The position numbers and the translations under genes are program-made. 64,000 bases of DNA from Notospermus geniculatus (taxonomy: Eukaryota; Nemertea; Pilidiophora; Heteronemertea; Lineidae). The stretch is taken from assembly GCA_002633025.1 (NCBI GenBank), contig NMRB01000779.1, forward strand, positions 13,207 to 77,206. The letters run 5' to 3'. The notes under the pieces were generated by a model. The model was given only the letters and a program-made list of their open reading frames with translations. It made no database searches and was not told the origin of the DNA. Shown here in pieces: positions 22,615-34,017 of the stretch. How positions within the stretch are numbered: the stretch's first letter is position 1; the number at the start of each line of letters is the position of its first letter.

Positions 22615-22615
22615 N
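22615..22615. other. Single ambiguous base at a likely contig join
   Basis: The N coincides exactly with the end of similarity between the duplicated blocks. Confidence 0.7.
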
Positions 22616-22663
22616 AATAGGATGCGGCGGCGGCGGCGGCGGACGCGGAAACCAACTGAGAAC

Positions 22664-22703
22664 ATAATGCCCCCATCTCAACTTCGTTGAGCGGGGGCAT
22701 AAT
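22664..22703. repeat. Strong hairpin at the end of a dispersed repeat
   Basis: ATAATGCCCCCATCTCAAC, loop TTCG, then GTTGAGCGGGGGCATAAT. Preceded by (CGG)n at 22626-22642. Confidence 0.7.
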
Positions 22704-23670
22704 TATGCATGGCCTAATGTACATGTACTATTCATGGCTCCTGAACATGTAAGACAGCATCTAGGCCTACTTGCTTTGGAGTTTTAAATACACAGGGTTC
22801 GCACTTAGGCCTAAAATTAGCGTATACACGCCTATTCACAAAAGAGTGAGCTAAATGACTTGCCAAATACACATTCACAAAGCTAGTTCTTCCTTCAAAA
22901 ACACCTAATTTGTGCCTTTTAAATAAATATATGCATAATCGAGTGTCTGTGCTTCGTCAGTATGCATTTTTTAAATTTTGCATGATTTTGAAACGCTAAA
23001 AGAATAAAAAAGATCGTTTTGCACGCCCAGGCCTTTATATTCCCCCAAATTAATGACGTTTAACGTCGGAGCCCAAATTAAGGGCACCCAAATTTGAGTC
23101 TTGTTTTACATGTAAATGGGAATCTCAGATGCCTGGAAATGGTGTCAAAAATTTTCGAACGAAGGAGGGAACCTCCACCTCGCGCTCCCCCTGATCATGC
23201 CTTCGGCGCTCTGATGGGGGCCTTTGGCCCAATACCACCGTAAACAGAAATAGCCCAAATTAGGGAATATAAAGGCCTGACGCCATTCCATTTTTTTACT
23301 TTGCGTCGCTCCAAGGCTTCACAGCTCGTTCCCACGCTTCAACCTATGAACCGCTCCATTCGAGGTTTCATAATCTTGCTCAGTTCCGTGAAAATCAACT
23401 ACTACAGTGCTATATCCACCGGTGTCAAACATGCGCGAGACTGATAGCTGCTGTGCTGTGTTTCACGAACACTCCACGGATTGACAGGGCGGATGATGGT
23501 TCTGCCAAGAAGCGGCGGGCATCTTGAGTAGGTGGTTTAGTGCCATATACATGTATACATGATGCCATGGATTAGTCAGTGCGAACAACCCTGTGTGCCT
23601 ATTTTCACATTTGAAGCCTGTTTTTGGTACATGTACCAGTATGCCAAGTCAAATAAAAAGAGCACAACTA

Positions 23671-23765
23671 ACATGCCAACATCTGCCAGAAATGCCTAAA
23701 GATCATGCCAACATCTGCCAGAAATGCACAAGACTGTGTCAACATCTGCCAGAAATGCATAAGAT
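23671..23765. repeat. About 32-bp tandem repeat, three copies
   Basis: CAACATCTGCCAGAAATGC recurs three times with short variable spacers. Confidence 0.9.
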
Positions 23766-24055
23766 TCATGTCAGTTCTTGTGCTAAAAAGCACACTTCAC
23801 ATGCTCAATGAAAATTTAAAGTGCAAACCCTGAATACAGTACAATTACATGTGATCAGTTAAATATTTAGTGCTCAGCATTCCCTTCCAGAAAACCTCGA
23901 ACACATCCAGTCAAAATTATTTGATGTAAATGTGGCAGGTGGTGGGTGACTGATATGTTACCGTAAATCTGTTACTTAGCAACCAAAAAAATGCTGAAAA
24001 AAAGAGTTAAAGCAATAGCAAACAGTGATCCCTTCACGGACGTAGCTCCTAATAC

Positions 24056-24241
24056 CTTTCCTTCCCTGACAATCCTTCCATCTCTGCAATTTTTCAGGTT
24101 CCACTCAAGCCCAGCCTTGCAGCATGATACATATTTACCGTATTGGACATTAATTTTGACATTGTTAATACATTCCTGGATCTTCCCGTAGTATGCTTGA
24201 CGATATATCGCTTGGGTTCGTTGGTATTCAAAGTTGATCAC
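24056..24241 (-). CDS. Orphan Cys-containing exon, copy 1
   Basis: On the minus strand, acceptor TTTGAAG (24242 side) and donor GTATTAGG bound a 186-nt frame reading VINFEYQRTQAIYRQ through YGKYVSCCKAGLEW and NCRDGRIVREGK. The pattern CC-x-x-G-x-x-W-x(5)-C recalls anaphylatoxin-like modules of fibulins, but this is weak. It is identical but for one missing codon and a few changes to 24744-24932. The parent gene is not identified. Confidence 0.45.
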
Positions 24242-24743
24242 CTTCAAAAAAATTATTGTCAGATTCACAAAAGGTTAGCAAGTAGGCCTACAAAACATGG
24301 CAAGTTTTATCTCTTTCCTAGCCATGTTCCATTAGGCCATTCTTTTTTTATTTGTTGTTTAGGCCATACCAATTTGATTGTTAGTTTAACGGATCTTCTC
24401 TCACCAAAAGTGGCATGCTGCTGGCGAAAAAAAAAATAAATAAAATGAAGGAGTTGAGCTGATAAACTACATCAATGTGATTTGAATAACAATATAACCA
24501 GAGCTCTTCACCTGCTGGCGTCAGCCATTGATCTACGGGGTTACCACCAGTTCGCAACACGGGGTCCCAGATCGCCGGGCACTGCGAGGCCATGTGCTCC
24601 GTGCAGCGTTTGCGACTTGAGAGACACTTACGCATGTTTTCCAAGAAAAAAAGCGGTATTTTTATTTTTACCAAAAAAATGCTGAAAAAAAGAGTTAAAG
24701 CAATAGCAAACAGTGATCCCTTCACGGACGTAGCTCCTAATAC

Positions 24744-24932
24744 CTTTCCTTCCCTGACAATCGTTCCATCTCTGCAATTTTTCAGGTTCCACTCAAGCCC
24801 AGCCTTGCAGCATGATACATATTTACCGTATTGGACATTACTCTTTTTGACATTGTTAATACATTCCTGGATCTTCCCGTAGTATGCTTGACGATATATT
24901 GCTTGGGTTCGTTGGTATTCAAAGTTGATCAC
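24744..24932 (-). CDS. Orphan Cys-containing exon, copy 2
   Basis: 189-nt exon (63 codons, phase 0 at both ends) encoding the same module as copy 1, with NNVKKSNVQYGK where copy 1 has NNVKINVQYGK. Phase 0/0 means both copies could be included in tandem without a frameshift, unlike the ENT4 exon pair. Confidence 0.45.
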
Positions 24933-25568
24933 CTTCAAAAAAATTATTGTCAGATTCACAAAAGGTTAGCAAGTAGCCCTACAAAACATCGCAAGTTTTA
25001 TCTCTTTCCTAGCCATCTTCCATTAGGCCATTCTTTTTTTATTTGTTGTTTAGCGGACCCGCCGTAGTAAGATTTTGGCAATTTGGAAAAAAAATAAAAT
25101 TGAAAAAAAACATCCTTTTTATTTCCGCCGGTCCCGTTTTTCAACCTTTCAATGTTTTTTCAAAATCATTCTTCAGCGAGGTATGAGCACTCTATTAAAA
25201 ACATTTGTTGAGGTCCCGTCCAGTGCTGTTGTGGGGGATATTTTCAAACATTTGCCGCGTTCGTCGGCCGGGCAGATCGGCGACATCAACAGCAGTCATG
25301 ATATTTGAGTTTTTTTATTTCCGCCTGTCTTGGTTTCACTGGATAAAGGCTAGCTAAAACGAAAAATATAAATCCATCAGAAAGATTGGACTTTTATTTT
25401 TATTTTTTTTCCTGTCTCCTGTCTTGAGTTTACTGGAAAAAAATCCGCTAAACAACAAATAAAAAAAGAATGGCCTTATCCCTTCAAAATGCCATTTAAT
25501 ATCATGATGATATCCAAAGAATGAGAAAGCACAAAAATTGACACACAAATGATTAAAATATCAATAAA

Positions 25569-25702
25569 TCAACTTCCAGAATCTTACAAATTTTCGACCC
25601 CAACTGGGGTCTTCCTCAGGCACTTTTCTGGTCTCTCCAACTGAAAAGTGCCTGAGGAAGACCCCAGTTGGGGTCGAAAATTTGCAAGATTCTGGAAGTT
25701 GA
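25569..25702. mobile_element. Foldback MITE, near-perfect arms of about 60 bp
   Basis: TCAACTTCCAGAATCTT to CTCAGGCACTTTTC is matched inverted by GAAAAGTGCCTGAG to AAGATTCTGGAAGTTGA. The spacer is about 14 nt. Same family core (AAATTTTCGACCCCAACTGG) as the end near 57930. Confidence 0.9.
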
Positions 25703-25944
25703 CTAATTGATATTTAATATCATGATGAGGTGAAGATAATGCACGAACTTTTTGACTCTTTGTCTCACTCGCCGCAGACACACATGGCATCCTCAAAATG
25801 ATTCCAATGATGATCACTTCCTGATCCATTCTTAGCTTCATCAACTAATCCAAGGACCCTTTGACCACGATACCATACTCACCACACAACTTTGTCCTAT
25901 CCTTTCACCAAGGTTTGCGACTTGGCCATCGTTATGCCTCTCAC

Positions 25945-26109
25945 CTTCTAAGCAAACTTTCTGGTTTTTCAGGTAATATCTGAATTGCATTCCAACACGA
26001 GCAATCCTTTTCTGGAGTTCAGACATTTTCGGACCATTGATGTCAACAGTTTCTCCCTCGGTGAAGTTACCATTGTAGAAACATTCATTGCAGAGGCCAC
26101 ACATAGCAC
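25945..26109 (-). CDS. Orphan CxxC-containing exon, same strand as the 24 kb exons
   Basis: Minus-strand 165-nt exon between AAATCCAG and GTGAGAGG, reading MCGLCNECFYNG, then NGPKMSELQKRIARVG and NQKVCLE. It ends in phase 1, which is incompatible with direct joining to 24744-24932 (phase 0), so an exon is missing between them or they belong to different genes. The Cys spacing could suit an extracellular module. Not identified. Confidence 0.4.
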
Positions 26110-26830
26110 CTGGATTTTTAAAAAGTAGTGTCCAGTTAGAAAATAAAAACAAGACCATTGGAAAGTCAATTTGAAGATATAGTGCACAAAATGCTGAAAG
26201 GCAATCAGTTCAGCGACAGGAACCTGTAGCTGTAGCATGGCACCGGTACCAAAGACCCTGAATAAAAGGGGTGCAAAGAAAGAGCTCCGCTCCAAAGCCT
26301 CCTCAATAAGTAGGCCTAAGCCTACTAGACCAACAATGTTGTCAGCAAGTAGTTGGCACATCATGACATTGCGCCCCATTCATGCCGTTTAGTCTTCTGC
26401 CCCATGGTACATATGTTGATGTTCCTCTGTGAAATTCAGGTAGCCGAGTGTCCATCAAGTTCAACAATTTTTTAATGAGAATGGCATCGTGCCAAGATCA
26501 GATACACCGCGGAGGACCGGTCTATTACTCGAAGGGTGATGTGCGATGTAACGCAGTGGTCAGCAGATCGCCTTTCGATTATCCAAGATGAGTACGATAG
26601 CCTCCGCGTACCATCATGACCATGTCCACACAAGTTTTAGTTTAGTTGGTTTTAGTTGTTCAGGCAGGAGCATGGATCCATATCATCCATGCATCGGTCC
26701 CCTGTGCATCCACAGCTAGACATTCAATGTCATGACATTGGCCATGTCTCACTCTCCCTTTGTTCTCCTCCAGTCGCCGCAGCAGCAGCAGTCCAAGCAC
26801 CAAGTCGCTCGCTCCTGAGTCCTGTGTGCC

Positions 26831-27085
26831 GGGGGGGGGGGGGGGGGGGGNNNNNNNNNNNNNNNNNNNNNNNNNNNNNNNNNNNNNNNNNNNNNNNNNN
26901 NNNNNNNNNNNNNNNNNNNNNNNNNNNNNNNNNNNNNNNNNNNNNNNNNNNNNNNNNNNNNNNNNNNNNNNNNNNNNNNNNNNNNNNNNNNNNNNNNNNN
27001 NNNNNNNNNNNNNNNNNNNNNNNNNNNNNNNNNNNNNNNNNNNNNNNNNNNNNNNNNNNNNNNNNNNNNNNNNNNNNNNNNNNNN
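26831..27085. other. Assembly gap preceded by a G run
   Basis: Twenty G bases followed by 235 Ns (26851-27085). The poly-G tract probably stopped sequencing or assembly. Confidence 0.95.
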
Positions 27086-27575
27086 ACGCGCGCAACGCAA
27101 CGGCTGGAGACTGCGATTTGTGGTGAATTATCAGATTATGCCGTTATTAAAATGAATCAGTAACCAGGGCTTACCGCAAAAGATGCTGCTAAGCACCAAT
27201 ATAAACAGTGCGTCCTTCATTTTACTTTCTTCAGGTCAGAATTGGCCGAATTTCATGAGTTTGGGGGAAATGGACACAAGCAAAACCCAATTTTTGGGCG
27301 TATTGGTTCCAGATGCCACCGCCAGGGTGATATCGACCGATTTTTGGCCAAACTTTCAAATGCTTTCCTTTTATTAGAAAAATCAACACAAAGTAAATAC
27401 GCTTAATATTAGATAGTTTCAGCGCCCTTGTATTTTAATTAAGTATCCATAGGCCTAGGCCTAATTAATCTTTTACGACAGCTCTCAACACCACGCGCCT
27501 TCTATCAATAATGAGTGGTACTAAACATGTCCCTATTTTTCGATCATCCTTTCTCTTGCATTCAAACAAAATAAA

Positions 27576-30571
27576 ATGGATTTTGATAATGATCAGCAGC
27601 ATATCATAGAGTCAGGAGATCAAGAAGGTGCTTAGCCGGCCTGACACTGTGACAGTGGCTTAGCTAGGCCTGTTTTAGGGGCTAGGGGGCCTAGGCCTAG
27701 GGATGCGTCATTCACGCGTCATGAGTCATGACATGCATGATAAATTCGTGAATTGCACCTTTCCTACATGAGAGAGTTAGGATAAGGATTAGGATTAGGG
27801 GCCTAGCATGATTAGGGTTGGTTGTTAGGCATGGGTGAGGACGAGTTAGGCCTACCTAGGCTAGCCTACTAGGCCTAGGTAGGAGGTGGGTGGGGGATAG
27901 GCCTGCCTAGGCCTAATGGCTGGCATAGGCTAATGCAAAAATGCCATCCTCGTGAAAAATGGAGGGGTCTCTTTTAGATAATAGTGAGCTTTCACAAGCG
28001 CCCGGTTAGGCCATACGACAACGTTTATCTATTGTTTGGGTAGCCTATACCCACACAATAGATAAACGTCGTCGTAGCTCCTAACCGGGCGCTTGCGAAA
28101 GCTCACTGATATTGAAAGGTTGGCCTACTGTGTCCTCTGATGACATCAGTGCATGAGTGATGTGTCATTTCCATCATGTGATGTGAGCCACTCAGTTTCC
28201 TTCTTCCCAATCCCAATCAGTCATGTATTTACAAAATGAGACCTTTTCCATTTCAGAACCAGAGACAAAATGTGAAAGAATATCTCTTCATATGATAGCG
28301 AGGAGACATCTGAGGAAGGAGATTACTTCAAGCTATTCTCAGGAGGAAATGTAAATTGTAGTCTTCCTTTATCTAATGACAACTTAATCCCTGACCAACC
28401 TCAGGATAGAATTGGTCAGTTGATCAGTTTGCTGACATTTCTCTGATCATCGAATGTGCCATACAATGATGAGAAAGATGAAGGCATGGACAACATCAGT
28501 CTTTCATACAGAGGGGGGGGGGGACGGGGGGATTTATCCCCCCCATGATTGAGGCAAGGGGGGATATCCCCCCCTCAAGTTTGCAGACTAACCTTTTTCA
28601 AATATCACTATTTTCACTTCAGTAGTGTTTTTCTTTGATTTGTTACATTTCAAATGCAATTTTCATGCAGAAGGAAGACTAATTTTGCATTTTGGAGTGT
28701 AAAAATGACTCTGGAGGTCATTTTTAACAAAAAAAACAAAAAATTTAAAAAAATTTTTGTTTGAATTTTTTTTATCCCCCCACCTTGAAAATCCTGGCGG
28801 AAACCCTGAACATTGAAATCATACGAATTCAGTCAGATGCTCTGAGTAAAAATTATGAATATCAGAGCAAATGAAAAGGATTACTAAGCTTATTCTTCTG
28901 CCTAAATTTTCAGTTTGGAAGAGTTGAACAAGATCACTCATCTCAGACTTGACAGAGAAAATATACAGAATATTGATCATCTTGAGCTGCTCGGCGGATC
29001 AGTCACCAATGTCTATCTCCAGCATGTAAGTTTTGTGATAATAAATGTAGTTCACTGAACTGAGGTAACATACCCGGTAATGGCAGTCAGATAACGGCAA
29101 TCACTCTTACAAATGTTTGGTGCTACATGTACATGTATTGTAAACAGTAGCATTAACTTGCTAATGAATTTTGGGAGAAATAACACCGTGATATCTACCA
29201 CTTGTTTTCTCTTTCAGAATCTAATAGAAGGTATTGAGAACCTCGAATGTCTTCCAAACATCAGCTTCCTGGCTTTGTCACACAACAGGATCAGGACAAT
29301 TGAGAACCTACTCACTCTCAAACAGCTCAAGTTCCTGGACTTGTCTGATAATCTCATTGAAACATTTGACATAGGTAAGACAAATTGCTATGGACATCAT
29401 CTTGGTTGCCACGAGGCATGAATCAAAGAGAGGCATGTCCCCTCTATCTAACAAGTTTGTTACCGTACTACGTCAAATTTGATGGTAAAATTTTTGTACA
29501 TGTATTTAGAAATCTTTGCCATTTGTACCTTTTCAGATGAAATCCCTCAAACAGTGATCATCCTTAATCTGAATGGCAACCCATGCACCAACAAAACAGA
29601 CTACAGGTGAATATTTTTATTCGTGACGGTCCGTGGTTTATTTTATCAGTTAACTTCAGAAGAAGGGCATGGTTTCTTCCTGAATTCCTTGGGCTATCAC
29701 TCCAGTATGGATTGGTGCAGTGGAAACGATGGCGCCTGTCACCTGAGGTTCTGGGTTCAATCCTTGGTCAGATCCAATGCAGGTTTTCTTTGTGACTCGG
29801 CATCCGACAACTGACACCAGGTGCTGTCTCTTCTTTCATATCTTCCTGCCCGATGTTTCAGAGGTCGCATCATCCAAGATCTCCCCAAACTGCAACAACT
29901 TGATGGAGAGCATGTTACAAAGGAAGAGAAGCGGGAGGCTGGGTTTGTGGTTTCAGACTCTGCAGAAGATGAGGAAGATAGTGGACCAGATGAGGTTGGC
30001 GAGGGAGAGCCAAAAACACAAAGTAGGTGCTTAGAATAAAATAGAATACTATAAACCTCAAAATACACGAATTAGTGGCTTCTTTTTTGCACTCTGCATT
30101 ATATTTGTGACATGCAATAAATGTGGCCGTCTTTAAGATGGTCTTGAGCTGTTTCCCATTGTCCCATTATGCAACAGAATTTTGCAATTCCAAAGAGAAA
30201 TAACATAAAAGCATCTGAGAAAATGGAGATCATGATACTGAGTCTTGGCTTTGTTAGCATTAGTTGATGTGAACAAGAAATCGATGAGGTGCGAACCTGT
30301 CCATTTCATGACACTGACAAAGGTTACTCAGGCAACAGTCAATGTTTGTGACTCATTCTGATGCAGTAAAAAATTCTCTACTGATTCTTCTTCAGATTTT
30401 TTCACTGACACCATGAAAAACCTGATGAAGAGATCACAGAGGCGGATAGAGGCTGTGATGAAGGAGCACTCACAGAAAGATAAAATCCTTGACGATATAC
30501 GTGAAGATCTCCCCCCAGATACCGCCCGGTCGCTCCAAAGTATACGGGACTCAAGATTAGGATTACATTAA
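27576..30571 (+). CDS. LRRC46: Leucine-rich repeat-containing protein 46 (LRRC46)
   Basis: Exons 27576-27627, 28257-28350, 28914-29025, 29218-29374, 29537-29606, 29862-30022 and 30396-30571 join in frame. The start ATG gives MDFDNDQQHIIESGDQE. LRR segments follow: ITHLRLDRENIQNIDHLELL, LIEGIENLECLPNISFLALS, NRIRTIENLLTLKQLKFLDL and IIQDLPKLQQLDG. The order, with LNLNGNPCTN before the last repeat and an acidic stretch (SAEDEEDSG), matches vertebrate LRRC46, an axoneme/sperm-flagellum-linked protein. The helical C-terminus ends SIRDSRLGLH and is shorter than the human tail. The exon 1 donor GTGCTT is non-consensus but gives the right phase. Confidence 0.85.
27983..28107. mobile_element. MITE in LRRC46 intron 1
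   Basis: AGTGAGCTTTCACAAGCGCC pairs with GGCGCTTGCGAAAGCTCACT. The arms extend about 55 bp through GTTTATCTATTGT. Confidence 0.85.
29706..29822 (+). mobile_element. tRNA-derived SINE fragment in an LRRC46 intron
   Basis: A-box-like GGATTGGTGCAGTGG and B box GGGTTCAATCC at about 29753-29763, then a non-tRNA body GATCCAATGCAGG. Confidence 0.55.
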
Positions 30572-31072
30572 TCCCCGTGAACGGAAAACATCCATGTGGA
30601 CTGACCTCGCTACAGAGAGTGGCAATAGGGACGATAGCCGACTTTTTCAGTAGGTGTCACTAGTGGTTAAAACTATTGAAATGAAACCGACATCCCGGTC
30701 CTGACCAATTTCCCACACAAAAGGCGTCCAAGGTGTCCATCAGGACCGTGTTGCGGTGTGCTGCCCTCTGTTGAGCTAGCGTCCCCATTCCAACTCACTT
30801 GACTCAAAACCTAAACAATTTTTCTAAACTTTATGATATGTTCCGTCCAACACTTGGTATTTAGCCATGGAAGAAACATTCCATTTGTTAAAACGTTTTT
30901 TGAGATTAATTCATTGAAAAGTCAGCTTATTGCACCTCGGCGTATGACTAATTGTACACAATGTCGTGAAATGTTTCGTGCCATGACATTTCTGAACAGG
31001 TATGTAATATTCTGGTTGATTTGATTATATGACTTGTATTCACATTTAGACTTTTTTTGGACGTTTTATTTT

Positions 31073-31078
31073 AATAAA
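31073..31078 (+). terminator. Polyadenylation signal AATAAA downstream of LRRC46
   Basis: First AATAAA after the stop, about 500 nt downstream. Confidence 0.4.
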
Positions 31079-31592
31079 CTTGCTGGTATTTCACCGACCA
31101 TTTTGTGAAATTGTTACTCATGCTTCCTCCAGTATTATCTATCTTAGCATACATTAACAGAATGTGGAAAATCCTCCCAACAAAATCATCGCCAATCTCG
31201 TTCATTGCCAAGGTTCATTCTTTCAAATATGAAAATACATGTATGTACGTTCAAAAATGTCTGGAACGTACCTGGAACTGAATCGAATCTGGAGACCTGC
31301 CAGTTGACTGGTTTCATCATCTTCCATGCCACTGGCTCTGAAGCCCAGGCAGCTAGAGATGACGTCTACTTACAGAGGCACAAGTCCTAGTGACTTACAC
31401 TTAGCAGATGGCTTCAATGTGCGATGAAATTCATTCAGTTTTACTGATCGAGGCAGCGCAGCAGTCGATATCCGTGCAAGGTTTCGGCTCAAGTCCCCGA
31501 CACCCTCATTTATAATCTGGTCGTCATCGATGCCAGAACTTCAGTCCACATCAGCAACAGAGTTCAAGAAAAAGACATGGAAAAAGGGAGTC

Positions 31593-31800
31593 AAATGTGA
31601 CCCGCTCTGGCAAAACGAGCCGACGCGTGTCGCTCAGAAGGTGAGCCACAACGAACAAAGATGACACCAGGAGAGAATGGAAGAAATAGATTGTTTCAGA
31701 TTTCATAATAGACAGATAATACTGAAACTGGCAAACGTTTGGTCTCAACCTGCCAAGCTAAGAGCGACATGCGTCTGCTTTTGTCAGAGCGGGTCACAAA
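31593..31800. mobile_element. MITE with about 40-bp TIRs
   Basis: TGTGACCCGCTCTGGCAAAA on the left is matched by TTTTGTCAGAGCGGGTCACA on the right; CGCGTGTCGCTC / GAGCGACATGCG continues the pairing. Confidence 0.8.
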
Positions 31801-32228
31801 TCAAGAAGCCAAAAGGGCAAAGATCTAAGGTTTCATCTCAAGTTAAATTTATTGAGAACTGTGATCATCCTCATAAATAGATGGTGTAATATGTTCTTAT
31901 TTGGAGCCCACTACTGATATTTACACAGTTACAATGCATTTACAAGGTTATGGGTTCTTGTATGTGTCCCATTCAATACTGTTTGATTTTCCAATGCCAC
32001 ACATAGAACAAAAACACCTCTAAAACGGCAAAAATATGGTTCATTGACAAGGACACTGGTTGTCTTCAAAGGAAACAGCTGATGCTATTGAGCCTGGTGG
32101 TCTATTCATCAATTTTCCCAAGTATGCATCCCCTGAAGATTTTGAGTAGGAGGAAACCAGTCATGACAGAACATCAAAAAACTTTTGATTCAAAAATTAC
32201 CACAATAGGCGAGTTGACAATGACAGTG

Positions 32229-32372
32229 CTGGGACCTTATTCACGAAGCTCCCGTAACTTACGGAAGTGTGCAAACTATTGTTTTTTTGCGGACAAGCTA
32301 TTGTTCACTGTCAACCTGACAAAGGATTTGCGTTCCCTTAAAGTTACGGGAGCTTTGTGAATAAGGTCCCAG
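32229..32372. mobile_element. MITE with 27-bp TIRs
   Basis: CTGGGACCTTATTCACGAAG pairs with CTTTGTGAATAAGGTCCCAG, arms continuing through CTCCCGTAACTT. Confidence 0.85.
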
Positions 32373-32892
32373 AACTGTAGGCCCACCAAGGATTTCGGTG
32401 GAATTGAGGGGGCCAAATGAGGTCCAATGTCTAAATTTCATTTTAAGTCAGAAACAAGAAATCCCTCCCCCCAGCTTTTGCACCCATCTCGAGACTGACC
32501 TTAGGTGCCCACCACCACTACAACGTCATGACAGTTCCTAACCTGAAAATATAAACGAGCCTGGAGGACAGCTGCAGACTGCATTCTGTAACACAATTAT
32601 CATGCATTTCGAAACATTTTGTCCCTTGTATTACCATTATTTATAAATGCATCAACAAAAAGAAACAATGAACTTTCTATTTACAGAGACTCTATTAATA
32701 GATGGGCATGCTCATCTGTTTTATACTTGCAATATTAGCAGAAATGATGTTTTATTTTTGTATCATCCTGTATCTACAATTTACAAGTTACATGTACGTG
32801 TACACGTTATATTTTGTACAAATGAAACTGAATTATTAAAATGACAGAGCCGAAGTGACTATTCTAACACATGTCAGAGAATAGTCCTTCGC

Positions 32893-33114
32893 AATGGGGA
32901 GGTCGCCTAATTTTTTCTACCATTTGATGGCGCTGCGACCGTATCCACTTTTCCACTGTGACGTCGTACGGAACGTCAACGTCACACTGCCGTGACGTTG
33001 TGGCTTCATGCTCGCACCTCACATTGCCACGGAGATTACGTCCTCAAGACAATGAAAAGGCCTGATACGGTCGCAGCGACATCTTTCTGTGGAGAAAAGG
33101 CGACCTCCTCATTA
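32893..33114. mobile_element. MITE with imperfect TIRs of about 50 bp
   Basis: AATGGGGAGGTCGCC pairs with GGCGACCTCCTCATT, and GCTGCGACCGTATC pairs with GATACGGTCGCAGC inside. Confidence 0.75.
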
Positions 33115-34017
33115 CAGTAAAACCGCAGCAGAGTTTTCAGAGAACATGACAACACATCCCGTTTTCTGCAACAAATTTGTACATGTAGAAGCTTACAAGC
33201 CAAAGGTCCCAATACAATGTTTGAAACCTGGAACTTCGACATGTATACAGTAAATTCCAAGAGGAAACTCATTTGCATCTACATGCTGAAATTTGAAAAC
33301 AAATTTTCTGGACTGGTTTGGAGGTTGAGAAAAGAATGATTTTCATCATTTTATTCATCTATGTTGACAGTTCTGCCTGCTAAGCCTTCAGATATCACGG
33401 TTGACAAAATAACCTTGAGCAAAACTGAATCAGCAGTATGTCTGGCCCTGCTTGCCCAGACAAAGGATGGGATTATTCAGGATGGATAATCTGCAGTATC
33501 ATTCTCTTTGACTTCCAAACAGTGAAATACATGAATTCCCCAAAGCTTGGGTTTAAAATCCGACAACAGAATGCTAGAAATTTCCCACAAGAATCCCATT
33601 TCCTCACCTGCCTTATATTAAATTTCCCCAACATTGTCAACATGTTGCCCTATTTGACGCTCAGTTCTTGATTCAATAGTGTTTTACAGCGATATATCTT
33701 TGGACTGGCATCTGGTCATATGTGGAAGAAACACAGGGAAAGGTCAATTGGAAGATGTGGCTTTCAGAGTTGTTTTACCATTACTCCTATTACATAAATG
33801 TGTGAATGAGTATGCAAAGCAAGAATTAAATTGAGACGACCCATCGCCACTCACTGCTCATCTGCGAGCAATACGACATGACTCAGTCCATTCACCATAC
33901 ACCAAGATCAAAACATAAATGGACCTTCGATAAAAAAATTGCAATAAATATCTTGAGCACCAAGGGCCCACGTGGTTTGACATGTAAAGCATTTCCCATT
34001 CTGATGTAGCACCTAGT
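33115..34017. other. Non-coding stretch, probable RAB18 3' flank
   Basis: No gene recognised. The stretch next to 34018 should contain the RAB18 3' UTR on the minus strand. Confidence 0.4.

Larger units (their letters stand above)
23981..25053. repeat. Direct duplication (23981-24361 and 24671-25053) containing the orphan exon
   Basis: Both blocks run from CCAAAAAAATGCTGAAAAAA to TTTTTTATTTGTTGTTTA, about 98 percent alike by eye. They then diverge (GGCCATACC versus GCGGACCCG). Confidence 0.85.

Noticed and set aside
23671-23765. CRISPR-like repeat/spacer array
   Set aside because: Three imperfect copies with very short spacers in a eukaryotic genome: a simple tandem repeat.
26656-27155. Frames crossing the N gap
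   Set aside because: They are open only because Ns contain no stop codons.
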